Assembly (NCBI RefSeq): GCF_002135415.1
Contig: NZ_NEGJ01000001.1
Coordinates: 434,001-498,000 of the forward strand
Source of the DNA: Acinetobacter sp. ANC 3832
Lineage (GTDB): Bacteria > Pseudomonadota > Gammaproteobacteria > Pseudomonadales > Moraxellaceae
DNA length: 64,000 bases
Direction: 5' to 3'
The position numbers were made by a program, and so were the translations under genes. The first letter of the stretch is position 1. Every line of letters begins with the position of its first letter. Below are positions 30,308 to 39,829 of the stretch, in pieces. Below the pieces are notes generated by a model. That model was not told the DNA's origin. It did no database searches and saw only the letters and a list, made by a program, of their open reading frames with translations.

Positions 30308-30922
30308 TTATTTATCGATTTTAGGTACTTTCTGCTGTAAAAATATTTGTATTCGTGTACTGACTTGATCTGCATAGACTTTGGCTAAATCATGCTGACC
30401 ATTTTCAATGATATGCAATTCAGCTTGAGTAATTTTAGACTGTAGATATTCTCCAATGGTGATAGGACTGATGGGATCATCACCTCCCCAAATGAGCAAT
30501 ACAGGGCATTGAATTCTATGCAGTTGATCATCTAAACATTGCTGATGACCTATAAACCAATCAGGTACAGCAAATGTTTGTTGATATTCTTTGCGCCAAT
30601 CTGCAACATCAAAAGCACTTAAATCAATGCCTCCTGATGTTGCGACCAAAACCAAAGCCTGAATTAACTCAGGTTTTTGCAATGCCGCCTGAACTGCAAA
30701 AATCCCACCCATCGACTGCGCAATCACAATCGACGGCTGATCAATTTGATTGATGACCCAATCCTGCAAATCTGCAAAATGATGCACTTGTGGATGTGCT
30801 GGATAGCCACCAAAACAGGGATAGGCAATCACTGATTTTTGATATTCATCTGGCAACTGTTGCATCACAGGTTGCCAAAATTCAGTACTCCCCGATGCGC
30901 CAGGTAAGAAAATTAAATTCAT
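30308..30922 (-). CDS. Alpha/beta hydrolase
   Basis: 204 residues. The nucleophile elbow is AQSMGG with Ser70, the acid is likely Asp in WGGDDPISP, and the His is in ENGQHDLAKV, giving a complete catalytic triad. The oxyanion region LPGASGSTEFW is at the N-terminus. It is a small carboxylesterase or lactonase-type enzyme; the substrate cannot be deduced. It lies 15 bases from the GST gene on the same strand, probably co-transcribed. Confidence 0.88.
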   Translation of the reverse strand: MNLIFLPGASGSTEFWQPVMQQLPDEYQKSVIAYPCFGGYPAHPQVHHFADLQDWVINQIDQPSIVIAQSMGGIFAVQAALQKPELIQALVLVATSGGIDLSAFDVADWRKEYQQTFAVPDWFIGHQQCLDDQLHRIQCPVLLIWGGDDPISPITIGEYLQSKITQAELHIIENGQHDLAKVYADQVSTRIQIFLQQKVPKIDK

Positions 30923-30937
30923 ATGATTGAACTAAAA

Positions 30938-31579
30938 TTAACTTTCACTTTTAGCTTTCGCACGTGAGAATGCAGGACGTTGCTGAATGCGCTGAGCATA
31001 AGCAGCCAGTTGAGGTTTATTGCCTTTGGTTCGCTCTTGCATCGCAATCACAGGGAAGCTCATCTGAATATCCGCAAAAGAAAAATCACCAGCAGCAAAT
31101 TCATGTTTTGAAAAATAATCTTCTAAATATGCGGTATGTTCTTTTAAACGTGGATTAATAAAGCCCCCCCTAACCCCTTCAGAAATTTTCTTAGCAACAG
31201 GTCGAATAATAAAAGGCACATGTTTGGGCATATTGGTCATCACCAAAGTCATGACCAAATAAGGCATCAATGAGCCTTCTGCATAATGTATCCAATAATT
31301 ATATTGCATTAAATCTTTTGGGTTCTGTGGCTTAAACTTATTTTCAGTGTCATAAGTCGCTTGCAAATATTCCAGAATCACAGCCGATTCTGCAATAGTC
31401 AAATCACCATCTGTCAGCACAGGTGATTTTCCTAAAGGATGTACCGCTTTCAATTCAGGTGGTGCAGCCATGGTTGGCAGGCGCTTATAATATTTAATCT
31501 GATACTCCACACCCAATTCTTCCAAAGCCCAAATAATGCGTAATGAGCGTGATTGTTCAAGATGATGCAGTGTAATCAT
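30938..31579 (-). CDS. Glutathione S-transferase
   Basis: 213 residues from ATG 31579, chosen because GAGG precedes it and MITLHHLEQSRSLRI is the expected thioredoxin-fold start; the longer frame is open upstream. N-terminal thioredoxin-like domain with the SPVLTDGD and ESAVI motifs that bind glutathione, followed by the all-helical C-terminal domain with FAAGDFSFADIQ. It probably detoxifies electrophiles. Same strand as the alpha/beta hydrolase. Confidence 0.92.
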   Translation of the reverse strand: MITLHHLEQSRSLRIIWALEELGVEYQIKYYKRLPTMAAPPELKAVHPLGKSPVLTDGDLTIAESAVILEYLQATYDTENKFKPQNPKDLMQYNYWIHYAEGSLMPYLVMTLVMTNMPKHVPFIIRPVAKKISEGVRGGFINPRLKEHTAYLEDYFSKHEFAAGDFSFADIQMSFPVIAMQERTKGNKPQLAAYAQRIQQRPAFSRAKAKSES

Positions 31580-31675
31580 TATTTTCGCCTCGAAGAGTTT
31601 TATCGAATATAACCGATAGGCATGCAAAAATGACACCTTGTTTTGTACAAAATGCCGTCTATTTTTAGATATGAA

Positions 31676-32074
31676 TTAGATGATTTGAGTATGAATCTCA
31701 ACACTTCTTAATAAAGTTTTGGTCACAGGTGTTTTCTGACAAATATCCAATACCTTTTGATGTAACTCATCAGACAAAGGATTGATAAAAGATAAGCGAC
31801 GATCAATCCATTCCTGCCCTTCTTTATTGGCATTAAAATCAGCTTCAACAGTAAATTCACCTAATTCAATGTCTTTGTGTTTTGCATACATCCGTAAAGT
31901 GATCATGGTGCAAGAAATTAAACCTGAACAAATTAAATCATACGGTGCTAAACCTTTGTCCTGCCCACCAAAAGATTCAGGTTTGTCTGTTATCAATTGA
32001 TGCTTTCCACTGGAAATATCACCCGACCACGGTTCAGCTAAGGTTTTTACTTTTGCATTTGCGATAATTGCCAT
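31676..32074 (-). CDS. OsmC-family peroxiredoxin-like protein
   Basis: 132 residues. Two conserved Cys, one in LISCTMITL and one in DICQKTPV, are the redox pair of the OsmC/Ohr superfamily. The DKGLAPYDLICSGL region resembles YhfA/YeaE-type OsmC proteins more than Ohr. Likely role: reduction of organic hydroperoxides. Monocistronic. Confidence 0.9.
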   Translation of the reverse strand: MAIIANAKVKTLAEPWSGDISSGKHQLITDKPESFGGQDKGLAPYDLICSGLISCTMITLRMYAKHKDIELGEFTVEADFNANKEGQEWIDRRLSFINPLSDELHQKVLDICQKTPVTKTLLRSVEIHTQII

Positions 32075-32270
32075 TTTATTTCCTAAATGAATTTATTATT
32101 TATAAATCAGCACTATATGAGCTTTTTAAATAAAGCCTTATAAATACAAGCTAGATCTCTTCCAACTTAAGATTTTGAACTGAATTTATCATCATGATTG
32201 GTAGGATAGATGTCGTCCGTTGTGCTGAGAAAATAGAAATATTCTCTCAGCACAACACAGGATTTTGTCA

Positions 32271-33218
32271 CTATTTCGAAGCCCGCATACTGTCAGGCAA
32301 CACAGGTGCTTCCAAGCGAGGGCCTTCATAATCAGGAATATTGCCAAAACGCTGATCCTGATTCACCCACTGATCACGAGCGATCTTCAACTCTTCCTGC
32401 GTACGTCCAACAAAATTCCACCACAATAAAATTGGCGACTCAAATGGTTCACCGCCTAAAAGCAATAAACGACTACCTGCATGCAATTGCACTTCAATTT
32501 CGGTTAAGCCCGGTTCAAGCACGACTAAATTATTATCATCCAATTCATGACCATGAATCGTTGCAGTTCCTTCCAACGCCAAAAACCCATATTCATATTT
32601 TGGATTAAGCTGAATGCGAGTGGTCGTTGATTCTTTCGCAGTTAAATCTACACCTAAAAGTTCTGAATGCACTTTCACAGGTGATTTAGTTTGTAAAAAC
32701 TCACCGACTAAAACTGTAAATTCAATGTTGTCCTGCTCAACCACAGGTAACTCAGGATAATGATCAAACTGCGGTGGCATATTGATTTTATTATCAGGCA
32801 AAGCAATCCAAAGTTGTGCCGCATGCATATGCGTTTCAGTGTCTGGTGCAACTTCAGTATGAGAAATACCATGACCTGCGGTCATTAAGTTGACCTGCTT
32901 CGGACGGATCAATTGTTTAGAACCGATACTGTCAGTATGCATCATCGTGCCTTCAATCATCCACGTAAAAGTTTGTAAACCAATATGTGGATGAGGTCCA
33001 ACATCTAAACCATCACCTTGTGGAAAGACCACAGGCCCTGCATGATCTAAAAAGCACCATGCACCAATCATACGTTTTTGACGACTGGGCAAAGCACGTT
33101 TAATCACTGTACCTTTACCGATTTCCGCAGAGCGGATTTGAAAGTCTTGAATATATTGATTGACGTATTTTTCACAATCATCTGAATTTGAAATTTCTGT
33201 GTAATTTGTATTGGTCAT
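32271..33218 (-). CDS. Pirin-family protein
   Basis: 315 residues, a double cupin. The N-terminal cupin carries the metal-binding pattern DVGPHPHIGLQTFTWM and HGISHTEVAP, with four His/Glu ligands for iron, as in quercetinase-like pirins. The C-terminal cupin (~195-315) lacks obvious metal ligands. Bacterial pirins can oxidise quercetin or interact with metabolic enzymes; the target here is unknown. Monocistronic. Confidence 0.92.
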   Translation of the reverse strand: MTNTNYTEISNSDDCEKYVNQYIQDFQIRSAEIGKGTVIKRALPSRQKRMIGAWCFLDHAGPVVFPQGDGLDVGPHPHIGLQTFTWMIEGTMMHTDSIGSKQLIRPKQVNLMTAGHGISHTEVAPDTETHMHAAQLWIALPDNKINMPPQFDHYPELPVVEQDNIEFTVLVGEFLQTKSPVKVHSELLGVDLTAKESTTTRIQLNPKYEYGFLALEGTATIHGHELDDNNLVVLEPGLTEIEVQLHAGSRLLLLGGEPFESPILLWWNFVGRTQEELKIARDQWVNQDQRFGNIPDYEGPRLEAPVLPDSMRASK

Positions 33219-33546
33219 TTTCTTATCCTAAATTCATTCAGAGCCAAATGATGCTTTGCGATTGGCTGATCATCAAGTTTGTTCTTAAGTTTAGCGATTC
33301 TATTCACTTGAACCTATGATTAACTTAATACGCTGAATGCTATAAATAGGACAATTGGAGTTTTGTTTTTGTTGTAAATATTCTTATATTCGGCTGCTTG
33401 TATAAAAGCTTTTCCACTCTCTTTATTCAATAAAAAGCTTTGGGATGCTTTGACGTTTATTCAATCACTTAAATAGGTCGATATTTCTAGCAATCACCGT
33501 AGATGTATAGCGTGCTGATCTACGATGAATTTAAAGAGAAAAAATC
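33219..33546. other. Intergenic stretch of 328 bases without a gene
   Basis: AT-rich. It carries the likely pirin promoter on its left side and two AAAGCTTT-like short repeats near 33408 and 33433 (ATAAAAGCTTTT and AAAAAGCTTTGG). No frame of useful length, RNA or repeat could be supported. Confidence 0.6.
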
Positions 33547-33831
33547 TTATTTAGGCGCATTCGGATGTGGAATATCCACAATTAAACCTGTAATACGGCG
33601 CACCAATGGTAAGAAAATCAGTACCGTTGGATAAGCGATTGCCCACGAAAACATCCATATTGATAACCATTTTGAAAAAATACCATCAACAAAACCTAAG
33701 TTCATCAGCATATTAATCAATGAAATTGTGCCACTCATGAGTCCAGATAAAAATAAGGGCATAATCCAACCTGCATATTGAGCAGGTAATTTTGGAATAG
33801 AGCCGAAAATCATTGGTCTTTTTTGCTGCAT
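33547..33831 (-). CDS. DUF2798-family small membrane protein
   Basis: 94 residues with two membrane segments (residues ~20-44 and ~56-75). The pattern LMSGTISLINMLMNLGF followed by W..W..SWAIAYPTVLIFLPLVRR is typical of DUF2798 proteins, whose role is unknown. Monocistronic or the last of a small group with the DUF3861 gene; the 100-base gap makes co-transcription uncertain. Confidence 0.8.
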   Translation of the reverse strand: MQQKRPMIFGSIPKLPAQYAGWIMPLFLSGLMSGTISLINMLMNLGFVDGIFSKWLSIWMFSWAIAYPTVLIFLPLVRRITGLIVDIPHPNAPK

Positions 33832-33931
33832 GTTTAATCTCGCGTATTGTTTAAATTACTCTTGAAATATGAGTTTGAAGAATGAGACTTTTTGCATAAA
33901 CTTTTCGTCCATAGGCAAAATTTCGATTCAA

Positions 33932-34234
33932 TCATTCTTCCTTTTTTATTTGCTGTTTCATATTTTTCATAAATTCCAAAAACTGCGGTTTAAAGTCTTT
34001 AAATAAAGGATGGTTTTTATTTTCAAGCATCACTTCACCAAAAAGTTTTAAACCTACCGCAAAAGATTTTGTGGTTTCTTCATCAAATAATTCAGCCTTT
34101 TGTAGACGGTCCAGAACAATAAAAAGATCATCATGGTTGCCAGTATTAAACTCTATTTTTTCTGTATAGCTTGAAGGATTTCCTTGAGCATCAGCAAGGT
34201 GTTGTACAGTGACATGATATTGATGTTGTTTCAT
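33932..34234 (-). CDS. DUF3861-family protein
   Basis: 100 residues. Small soluble protein with mixed charge and the HHYHVTVQHL-like opening (here HQYHVTVQHLADAQG) and a NHDDLFIVLDRLQ helix, both seen in DUF3861 proteins. Function unknown. It lies downstream of a PadR regulator on the same strand (about 110-base gap), so PadR may control it. Confidence 0.75.
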   Translation of the reverse strand: MKQHQYHVTVQHLADAQGNPSSYTEKIEFNTGNHDDLFIVLDRLQKAELFDEETTKSFAVGLKLFGEVMLENKNHPLFKDFKPQFLEFMKNMKQQIKKEE

Positions 34235-34345
34235 TTTTCTTTCCTCATTCTTTCGCTTTCTTGCATAGCCCTTTTTTCTTTCTGCTTACTGAGAAAAATA
34301 AAGAATACATGAATCCGCATACAAGATATCGATTTAAAATTTTGA

Positions 34346-34891
34346 TTACAGACGACCAATTTCAACTGCTGCCAAATCAATCTTCTCTGCAATTTGGCGA
34401 ACTTTGTCTTGTTCAATATCCGTGATATTCAGCTTTAAACGCAAAGCCGTTTTTAAATTTTCCATCGCACGATGAATATCCAATAAATGGTCACTGTTTT
34501 GAATTTCACGTTTCAGTTTGAGTTTTTCCCACAGTTTTTCGAGCAGGGCTTGTTGTTCTTCTAAATGCTGTCGCCCTGCTTGGGTAATGTGATATTGCTT
34601 ACGATCACCTTCAGTATTTTCCACGGTCACAAAGCTCATCTCTTCCAGATAAGTCAGTGTTGGATAAATCGTTCCTGCACTTGGGCTATAACCACCACCG
34701 ACAAGATCACTAATTTCTTTAATGATTTCATAGCCATGTTTTGGTGCTTGTTGTATTAAATGGAGCACCAAAAGTTTCATTCGACCTGCTTCAAATAGGC
34801 GTCCACGGCGCCCACCATGATGTCCTTCTCCACGAAATTCGCCTGAATGTTCAAATGCTACGCGAGGGTGATGATTTCTACGTTCTCTCAT
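34346..34891 (-). CDS. PadR-family transcriptional regulator
   Basis: 181 residues. An N-terminal Arg/His/Gly-rich tail (residues ~1-32) is followed by the PadR winged helix: LLVLHLIQQAPKHGYEIIKEI and GTIYPTLTYLEEMSFV. The C-terminal helices form the dimer interface (LEEQQALLEKLWEKLKLKRE). It is most like the multidrug- or stress-responsive PadR-s2 group. Several TTAAGATATA-like repeats lie just upstream and are candidate operators. The ligand is unknown. Confidence 0.9.
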   Translation of the reverse strand: MRERRNHHPRVAFEHSGEFRGEGHHGGRRGRLFEAGRMKLLVLHLIQQAPKHGYEIIKEISDLVGGGYSPSAGTIYPTLTYLEEMSFVTVENTEGDRKQYHITQAGRQHLEEQQALLEKLWEKLKLKREIQNSDHLLDIHRAMENLKTALRLKLNITDIEQDKVRQIAEKIDLAAVEIGRL

Positions 34892-34924
34892 CTTTTATCA
34901 CTCATATTGCTTAAATTAGAACAA

Positions 34925-35034
34925 TAAGATATATCTTAATATGTCTTATGTAAAGTTAAGATATAGCATCAACCACCAATATACTGATAAATATTAAGTT
35001 ATATTTTTATTAAAAATTATTAAGATATAAAAAA
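34925..35034. promoter_or_regulatory. Cluster of TAAGATATA repeats upstream of the PadR gene
   Basis: A 14-bp palindrome TAAGATATATCTTA at 34925-34938 and two further copies of TTAAGATATA (near 34956-34965 and 35020-35029) precede the PadR start at 34891. Repeated dyads are consistent with PadR autoregulation; binding is inferred. Confidence 0.6.
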
Positions 35035-35062
35035 AGGATGCTGATATGCCCTATATTTTTTA

Positions 35063-35734
35063 TCATTGCTCTACTAGAGCATTATGATATTCAAGATATT
35101 TTCTATGCTGATTATTAAATTTAAAATCTATTTTTTTAGGGATTTTAAAAAACTCAATATCAATAGAATTCAATTCTCTAGAAAGAATAATCTTTCCATG
35201 AAAATCTATAGAAATTAAATTTTTATCAAAAAGTTTATCGAAATTTGGTGTGAGTAAAAGCCCGTTATAAGGATCAATCTTTTCATCATCTGTACTTTTA
35301 GACCAAGGTTTAATATGAGAAGCGATTAACAAATTATTTTTTGAGTAGCCTGTTATTATACAATGATCATGAATTAAAAATAATTTTCTTCTAAATCTAT
35401 GTTGTTGCAATCGAACATTAATCATTCGCTCAGCTTCAACATTAAAATTATTTTTCAAATCAAAAATTTCATCTATATTCGATTGCTTTTCTTTTAGAAA
35501 ATTTCCGTAATGCTTCAATGCAGCAGAATACATATTATTCCCTACAGAATTTCTCTCTTTATAAATATCTAAATCTTCGATATCTCTTTTTAATACTTCA
35601 TAATCAATATAATTTTGAGGTAGTTCATAGCTTGGTAACCATTCTTTAATTCGATTTCGAATAACTAAATCATATTTCTGTGCAGTTGCTTCGGATAAAT
35701 TTTTATTTTCAATTAACCACTGAGAAAAACTCAT
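35063..35734 (-). CDS. HNH endonuclease, restriction-like
   Basis: 223 residues. The C-terminal half has an HNH_2-type nuclease domain: ITGYSKNNLLIASHIKPW, then DPYNGLLLTPNFDKLFDKNLIS, in which the His of ASHIKPW and Asn of YNG are the catalytic residues. The N-terminal ~95 residues are helical and resemble a SAM-like DNA-binding part. Related genes are often stand-alone, methylation-sensitive nucleases. No methyltransferase is nearby. Codon use is noticeably A/T-rich. Monocistronic, between guaA and the PadR region. Confidence 0.8.
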   Translation of the reverse strand: MSFSQWLIENKNLSEATAQKYDLVIRNRIKEWLPSYELPQNYIDYEVLKRDIEDLDIYKERNSVGNNMYSAALKHYGNFLKEKQSNIDEIFDLKNNFNVEAERMINVRLQQHRFRRKLFLIHDHCIITGYSKNNLLIASHIKPWSKSTDDEKIDPYNGLLLTPNFDKLFDKNLISIDFHGKIILSRELNSIDIEFFKIPKKIDFKFNNQHRKYLEYHNALVEQ

Positions 35735-35771
35735 TCTATATCCTGTTTTACATTTCTTTGAATATACAATG

Positions 35772-35797
35772 AAAAAGGACGCCTAAGCGTCCTTTTA
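35772..35797. terminator. Terminator after guaA / before HNH gene
   Basis: Stem AAAAGGACGC / GCGTCCTTTT with a four-base loop; it has T-runs on the minus strand. It lies 141 bases past guaA stop, so guaA may have a long 3' UTR. Confidence 0.75.
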
Positions 35798-35843
35798 TTC
35801 AAATAACTTGTTCACTGGAAATGCTTAGCCTTACCCTAATTGA

Positions 35844-35940
35844 GGCAATAAGCGTTGCTTCTTGAAGTCTCGCACTGGCGCAGGCAGAACCTTTGCCGTA
35901 AAACTGGCATGAAGCGTTGCTTCATGAAATCCCAGTTTTA
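35844..35940. repeat. GCGTTGCTTC-containing 3' element and long hairpin at the guaA stop
   Basis: The decamer GCGTTGCTTC is at 35852 and again inside a compound stem at 35901-35938: outer arms AAACTGG / CCAGTTT, inner arms CATGAAGC / GCTTCATG. The outer arm touches the guaA stop codon. The repeated motif suggests an extragenic repeated element or a 3'-end hairpin. Confidence 0.7.
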
Positions 35941-37506
35941 CTCCCATTCAATCGTTGCAGGTGGTTTAGACGATACGTCATAAACAACACGAGATACATC
36001 TTTAATTTCATTCATGATGCGCGTTGAAATTTTATCAACCAAATCATAAGGAAGATGTGCAAAACGCGCTGTCATAAAGTCAACCGTTTCAACCGCACGA
36101 AGTGCAATCACCCATGCATAACGACGACCATCACCCACAACACCAACAGATTTCACTGGTTGGAACACAGCAAATGCTTGTGCAGTTTTGTCATACCAAC
36201 CGCTTGCACGAAGTTCTTGCATAAAGATGTCATCAGCAAGACGCAGAATATCTGCATATTCTTTTTTCACTTCACCCAAAATACGCACGCCCAAACCTGG
36301 ACCTGGGAATGGATGACGATAAAGCATTTCGTGAGGTAAACCTAAAGTTGTGCCTAAACGACGCACTTCATCTTTAAACAAATCACGAATTGGCTCAACC
36401 AATTCAAATGCTAAATCTTCTGGTAAACCACCCACGTTATGGTGTGATTTAATTACATGTGCTTTACCATTTTTTGTTGCTGCAGATTCAATCACGTCAG
36501 GGTAAATTGTTCCTTGTGCAAGGAAGTTTACGCCATCAAGCTTACGTGCTTCTTCAGCAAATACACCAATGAATTCACGACCGATGATTTTACGTTTTTT
36601 CTCAGGATCAACTTCACCTTTAAGCGCAGTTAAGAAACGCTCTTCAGCATCGGCACGAATCACTCGGATACCCATGTTTTTTGCAAACATGTCCATCACT
36701 TGCTCGCCTTCGTTCAAACGAAGTAAGCCATTATCTACAAATACACATGTCAATTGATCGCCAATTGCACGGTGTAAAAGTGCAGCCACAACAGATGAAT
36801 CTACGCCACCTGAAAGACCCAATAAAACTTTTTGATCACCAATTTGTTTACGCAATTGTTCAACACGTAAATCAATGATGTTTTCAGAATTCCAAAGGTT
36901 ACGACATCCACAAATGCTGTGAACAAAGTTAGACAATAACTCTGCACCTTTTGCAGTATGTGTCACTTCAGGATGGAACTGTACACCGTAAAAACGACGT
37001 TTTTCATCGCTTACTGCGGCAAATGGGCAGCTTGGCGTGCTTGCAGTTACTGAAAAACCTTCAGGAATTGCACTTACTTTATCGCCATGGCTCATCCAAA
37101 CTTTGAGTTTGTTATCGCCATCATCTAAATCACCCAACAGCTGATCACGAACTAAAACATCAACAGCAGCATAACCAAATTCATGTACTGTACCTGGCTC
37201 TACTTTACCGCCCAGTTGTTCAGACATTGTTTGCAAGCCATAGCAAATACCCAATACTGGAACACCTAAGTTGAACACAACTTCAGGCGCACGCGGACTA
37301 CCTTCTTCATGTACACTTTCAGGGCCACCCGACAGGATAATACCGTTCGGATTAAATGCACGAATGTCTTCTTCAGACATGTCATAGGCATACATTTCAG
37401 AATAAACACCAGCTTCACGTACACGACGTGCAATAAGCTGGCTATATTGAGAGCCGAAATCCAAAATCAGGATACGATCTTCAGTAATTTGGGTATTGGT
37501 AGTCAT
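35938..37506 (-). CDS. guaA: GMP synthase (glutamine-hydrolysing)
   Basis: 522 residues from ATG 37506 ([12 protein letters not shown]); longer reading upstream is non-conserved. The class I amidotransferase domain has nucleophile Cys88 in GICYG and His178/Glu180 in FHPE. The ATP pyrophosphatase motif SGGVDSS is at residues 232-238. The C-terminal dimerisation domain ends with the conserved PPATIEWE. It converts XMP to GMP. Full length; the ribosome site is weak. Confidence 0.97.
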   Translation of the reverse strand: MTTNTQITEDRILILDFGSQYSQLIARRVREAGVYSEMYAYDMSEEDIRAFNPNGIILSGGPESVHEEGSPRAPEVVFNLGVPVLGICYGLQTMSEQLGGKVEPGTVHEFGYAAVDVLVRDQLLGDLDDGDNKLKVWMSHGDKVSAIPEGFSVTASTPSCPFAAVSDEKRRFYGVQFHPEVTHTAKGAELLSNFVHSICGCRNLWNSENIIDLRVEQLRKQIGDQKVLLGLSGGVDSSVVAALLHRAIGDQLTCVFVDNGLLRLNEGEQVMDMFAKNMGIRVIRADAEERFLTALKGEVDPEKKRKIIGREFIGVFAEEARKLDGVNFLAQGTIYPDVIESAATKNGKAHVIKSHHNVGGLPEDLAFELVEPIRDLFKDEVRRLGTTLGLPHEMLYRHPFPGPGLGVRILGEVKKEYADILRLADDIFMQELRASGWYDKTAQAFAVFQPVKSVGVVGDGRRYAWVIALRAVETVDFMTARFAHLPYDLVDKISTRIMNEIKDVSRVVYDVSSKPPATIEWE

Positions 37507-37677
37507 GGGTAAACAACTATGCAGGCAAACGAATATTAGCGCCATATTCTATCATTTTTATCAACAAGACGCACACCCCTGCATCAGTACAAAGAATATA
37601 AACTCAATCTATTGAAAAACATAAGAAAAGACTTACTTTCAGATTCTTTAAAATCCAACATTCATTTTTTACATCAA

Positions 37678-37702
37678 AAAGCCAGATCACGTATCTGGCT
37701 TT
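37678..37702 (-). terminator. Terminator of the DoxX gene
   Basis: Stem AAGCCAGAT / ATCTGGCTT (37679-37687 with 37693-37701). On the minus strand it is followed by a T-tract that appears as AAAAA on the plus strand. Confidence 0.85.
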
Positions 37703-37729
37703 AGATTGGCTAAGCTATTATTTTATAAA

Positions 37730-38152
37730 TTATTTTTCAATAGCATGATCAATACTGAGTTTGCCAGCACCATACAACATTAAAATAAATAAACCACCTG
37801 TCATACTCAAATTTTTCATAAAACTAATTGCTGAAGCTTGATCTGCACCCTCATGAAAAATAACGGCAGTGATAATACTAAAAATACCTAAGCCGAAAGC
37901 CGCTAAACGTGCTTGAAAACCGAATAAAATAGCTAGACCGCCACCAAATTCAACCAAAATAGTGAGTGGTAATAAAGCCGCCGGTACCCCCATAGTTTCC
38001 ATATATTGTGCAGTTGCTGCATAGCCTGTGATTTTGCCCCACCCTGCAACAATGAATATGTATGCAATAAGCGCACGAGCAATGAGTGCAACAATTGCAT
38101 TCACTTGCGGTTGATTAACGATATTTTTAACAACGACATTTGGATTAAACAT
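37730..38152 (-). CDS. DoxX-family membrane protein
   Basis: 140 residues, four predicted membrane helices. The family features are AYIFIVAGWGKITGY and ILVEFGGGLAILFGFQAR. DoxX-like proteins are linked to oxidative stress or electron transport, but the function of this one cannot be deduced. Monocistronic, with its own terminator. Confidence 0.88.
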   Translation of the reverse strand: MFNPNVVVKNIVNQPQVNAIVALIARALIAYIFIVAGWGKITGYAATAQYMETMGVPAALLPLTILVEFGGGLAILFGFQARLAAFGLGIFSIITAVIFHEGADQASAISFMKNLSMTGGLFILMLYGAGKLSIDHAIEK

Positions 38153-38359
38153 TTTCTTGACCTTTTTTAATCTGTTTTTAAATGATGAAGCTATATTATT
38201 CTGATCAATTTATAGGTTAAACAGCATCAATAGCACTTATTGTTCTAAAAATAAAACGATAACTTATTCAAAGCTTGTGTGAATTTATATCATTTTCATA
38301 CTGACATTATTCAACTAGACTGCTAGGATTTCCGTACATTTTTGTATAGTTTTTGCCTT

Positions 38360-39019
38360 ATGGATTTGATTGATTTTATTCTGCACGTAGATGAGCACCT
38401 TCTTGAATTTATAACAAATTACGGCATTTGGATTTATGGAATTTTATTCCTCATTATTTTTATAGAAACAGGTTTAGTGGTCATGCCATTCCTACCTGGT
38501 GATAGCTTATTATTTGCTGCGGGTGCTTTGGCTGCTTCAACGGGTGCAATGGATCCGTGGGTACTGGGTATTTTATTATTTATTGCTGCTGTGCTTGGCG
38601 ATACTTTGAATTACCACATTGGTAAATATATTGGACCACGTGTTTTTGAAATTGAATCTCGCTTTATTAATAAACATCATTTAATTAAAACCAATCAATT
38701 TTTTGAAAAACATGGCGGTAAAACCATTATTTTTGCCCGTTTTATCCCTTTTGCACGTACTTTTGCACCCTTCGTTGCAGGTGCAAGTAATATGAACTAC
38801 AAATTTTTCCTAACCTATAATGCGATTGGTGGATTCTGTTGGGTTGGTTCATTTATTGCTTTGGGTTATTTATTTGGAAATATGCCTATTATTAAAGATA
38901 ATTTTACCCATTTGATTTTTGGTATTATTATTCTGAGTGTACTTCCAGGAATTATTGGTTATATCCGCCATAAGTTCTTTGCAAAGAAAACAGAGACTAC
39001 AACGACTGAAATAAAATAA
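38360..39019 (+). CDS. DedA-family membrane protein
   Basis: 219 residues from ATG 38360; an upstream TTG is in frame but less likely. The signature regions are IFIETGLVVMPFLPGDSLLF and FARFIPFARTFAPFVAGASNM with the conserved Arg, typical of DedA (VTT) proteins, which are thought to act in phospholipid flipping or proton-dependent membrane homeostasis. About five membrane segments are seen. Monocistronic. Confidence 0.92.
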   Translation: MDLIDFILHVDEHLLEFITNYGIWIYGILFLIIFIETGLVVMPFLPGDSLLFAAGALAASTGAMDPWVLGILLFIAAVLGDTLNYHIGKYIGPRVFEIESRFINKHHLIKTNQFFEKHGGKTIIFARFIPFARTFAPFVAGASNMNYKFFLTYNAIGGFCWVGSFIALGYLFGNMPIIKDNFTHLIFGIIILSVLPGIIGYIRHKFFAKKTETTTTEIK

Positions 39020-39026
39020 TTTAATT

Positions 39027-39617
39027 TTAGAAAAAACGAACGATTACAGGCAACATACAAAGCATTAACAACATCGCCGATCCTTTATATAGTTGATCGG
39101 CGGTGCATAACTTCACTTTACCCACTACTAAATTTTGTCCCCAATAAATCCAAAATAATGTACATGGAATAAGGGTTAGACAAAATACACCTAAAACCCA
39201 CGCATAATTTTCAAATGAATCCCACGTTTCAATTGGAAAAATTCCTGTCGCAAACAAAATGACTTTGGGATTCTTTAAGGTTGATAAAAACACTTGTTGT
39301 GGCTTTAAAGCTTGATAATTTTGACGCTGTTTATCCGCAGGTGAACTTTTCCATAGAAGGAAAGCCAGCCAAAGTACATACATCGCACTGGCAAAATGTA
39401 AAAGATGAATCAAAATTGGCCAAGTCGGCATGCTTAAATGGAGCAATAAAGCCCATAAACTAATGCCGTAAACATAACCTAATAATTCAGCAGGAATTAA
39501 ACGTATGGTTTTGAACACGCCTTGATGATGTGAAGCGTTAGCCAATAATGCATTGGTTGGACCCGGAATTAAGAGCACTGCAATCATTGCAAAAATAAAA
39601 AGCCAACTTTCAATCAT
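39027..39617 (-). CDS. LysE-family exporter
   Basis: 196 residues, about five to six membrane helices. The start region IPGPTNALLANASHHQG is the PGP signature of LysE/RhtB proteins. It is convergent with DedA, with seven bases between the stops. Diverged from the 15314-15934 member. Substrate unknown. Confidence 0.85.
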   Translation of the reverse strand: MIESWLFIFAMIAVLLIPGPTNALLANASHHQGVFKTIRLIPAELLGYVYGISLWALLLHLSMPTWPILIHLLHFASAMYVLWLAFLLWKSSPADKQRQNYQALKPQQVFLSTLKNPKVILFATGIFPIETWDSFENYAWVLGVFCLTLIPCTLFWIYWGQNLVVGKVKLCTADQLYKGSAMLLMLCMLPVIVRFF

Positions 39618-39829
39618 AGAGTGTCCTGTATCTTAAATGAGGCGCACACCTTAATTGAAAATGCTTAAAAATAACAAGTTTAAATTATGAATAAAAAATG
39701 AATATTGAGTATAGTTTTTTATTTTATGGAGATAATTTACTGATTTTTATTATTTTAAATTTGAAATATTTTGTAAAACATGAATAGATCTCCAATTTTC
39801 AAAAGAGGAAATCTATCACACTTTTCAAC

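Noticed and set aside
34231..34416. Short minus-strand frame between the DUF3861 and PadR genes
   Set aside because: It overlaps the PadR 3' end, lacks a ribosome site and shows Cys/Lys-rich random-like composition.
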